Of a DNA stretch of 64,000 bases, positions 63,648 through 64,000 are shown one piece after another. Under the pieces are notes generated by a model that was not told the origin of the DNA, did no database searches, and saw only the letters and a program-made list of their open reading frames with translations. Numbering within the stretch: position 1 is the first letter of the stretch; the number at the start of each line of letters is the position of its first letter. Position numbers and translations under genes: made by a program. The stretch covers positions 337,487 through 401,486 of the forward strand of contig NZ_CABPSM010000003.1 in NCBI RefSeq assembly GCF_902459555.1. Direction: 5' to 3'. This stretch comes from Pandoraea horticolens. GTDB taxonomy: Bacteria > Pseudomonadota > Gammaproteobacteria > Burkholderiales > Burkholderiaceae.

Positions 63648-64000
63648 GCCCGCTATTGTGCCAAAGGCGGTGGGGCTGACGCTGGTTCGGCCTGATGTCT
63701 CTCTCTATATTTAGAGAGGGCGGCGCGCAGGGGGCGCGAAACGCAGGAATTTGCTGGTTTTTCAAAATAGTTTCACAAAGGGCTTGCGCAGTTTGTCGAA
63801 GGTGACTATTATCTCGTCTCTCGCAACGACGGCGACGCAGCGAAAGCGGCGAAGCGGTATGGGGCGACGGGCTGAAAAGCCCGGTGGTCAGGGGTTTTGG
63901 GGCTTGCGAGTTGCTACGGCGACGAGCGAAGAAAGCGAAAAAAACTGTTGACGACGACGAGAAGCTGCGACATAATCTCACTTCTCTGCTGCTGATGCAG
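63648..64000 (+). promoter_or_regulatory. Tandem strong promoters, probably of an rRNA operon
   Basis: No gene. Two sigma-70 promoters are clear: TTGCGC (63784-63789) with 17 bp to TATTAT (63807-63812), and TTGACG (63948-63953) with 17 bp to CATAAT (63971-63976). The downstream start and the leader-like CTCTGCTGCTGATGCAG resemble Burkholderiales 16S leaders. The rRNA gene itself would be beyond the window. Confidence 0.65.

Overview
The window reads as chromosomal DNA of a GC-rich beta-proteobacterium of the Burkholderiaceae, possibly Pandoraea. That assignment is an inference from the gene content: tripartite RND and FUSC efflux operons, a DUF4148 exported protein, BadH/BadI-type genes, and an rRNA-operon-like leader at the right edge. 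No marker gene proves it.

Left end (about 1-5.4 kb) is a lower-GC accessory island. It holds a serine recombinase, small orphan ORFs with a shared MQPIT-like motif, a membrane protein, a trypsin-like peptidase divergent from a TIR-like gene broken by an amber codon, and an EVE-HNH endonuclease. It ends beside a degenerate tRNA-Arg-like sequence that may be an old attachment site. From 5.9 to 16.2 kb there is a patchwork: a methyltransferase, an NTF2-like protein, two SDR dehydrogenases with their own TetR and HxlR regulators, an NADP oxidoreductase, and a chemoreceptor. These are mixed with decayed genes (aldehyde dehydrogenase, GntR regulator, membrane protein, and an inverted copy of part of a YaiI gene).

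From 15.3 to 31.7 kb the theme is efflux and regulation: LysR/RND (MFP-permease-OMF), MFS/LysR, a LuxR-type quorum-sensing solo, DUF4148, and a MarR-FUSC-DUF1656-MFP-OMF operon. From 31.9 to 38.3 kb lies a BadR-like regulator and a cyclohexanecarboxylate degradation operon (badH, badI, aliB, aliA and a second acyl-CoA dehydrogenase). From 38.3 to 47.0 kb is a nitrate/nitrite assimilation operon (nirB, nirD, nasA, cobA, nasT, nasS). Its leader shows an NtrC site, a sigma-54 promoter and an intrinsic terminator that the encoded NasS/NasT pair probably controls.

From 47.1 to 52.4 kb are small housekeeping and regulatory genes, a collapsed cupin gene, and an initiator tRNA-Met. From 52.5 to 61.1 kb is a TetR-controlled ABC importer with four metabolic genes (enolase-superfamily, Gfo/Idh/MocA, DUF993, sugar phosphate isomerase). 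This looks like an uncharacterised catabolic pathway and is the best candidate for a new system. The right end carries an outer-membrane-type protein, a YdjM-like membrane protein, SrkA kinase and tandem strong promoters that probably drive an rRNA operon beyond the window.
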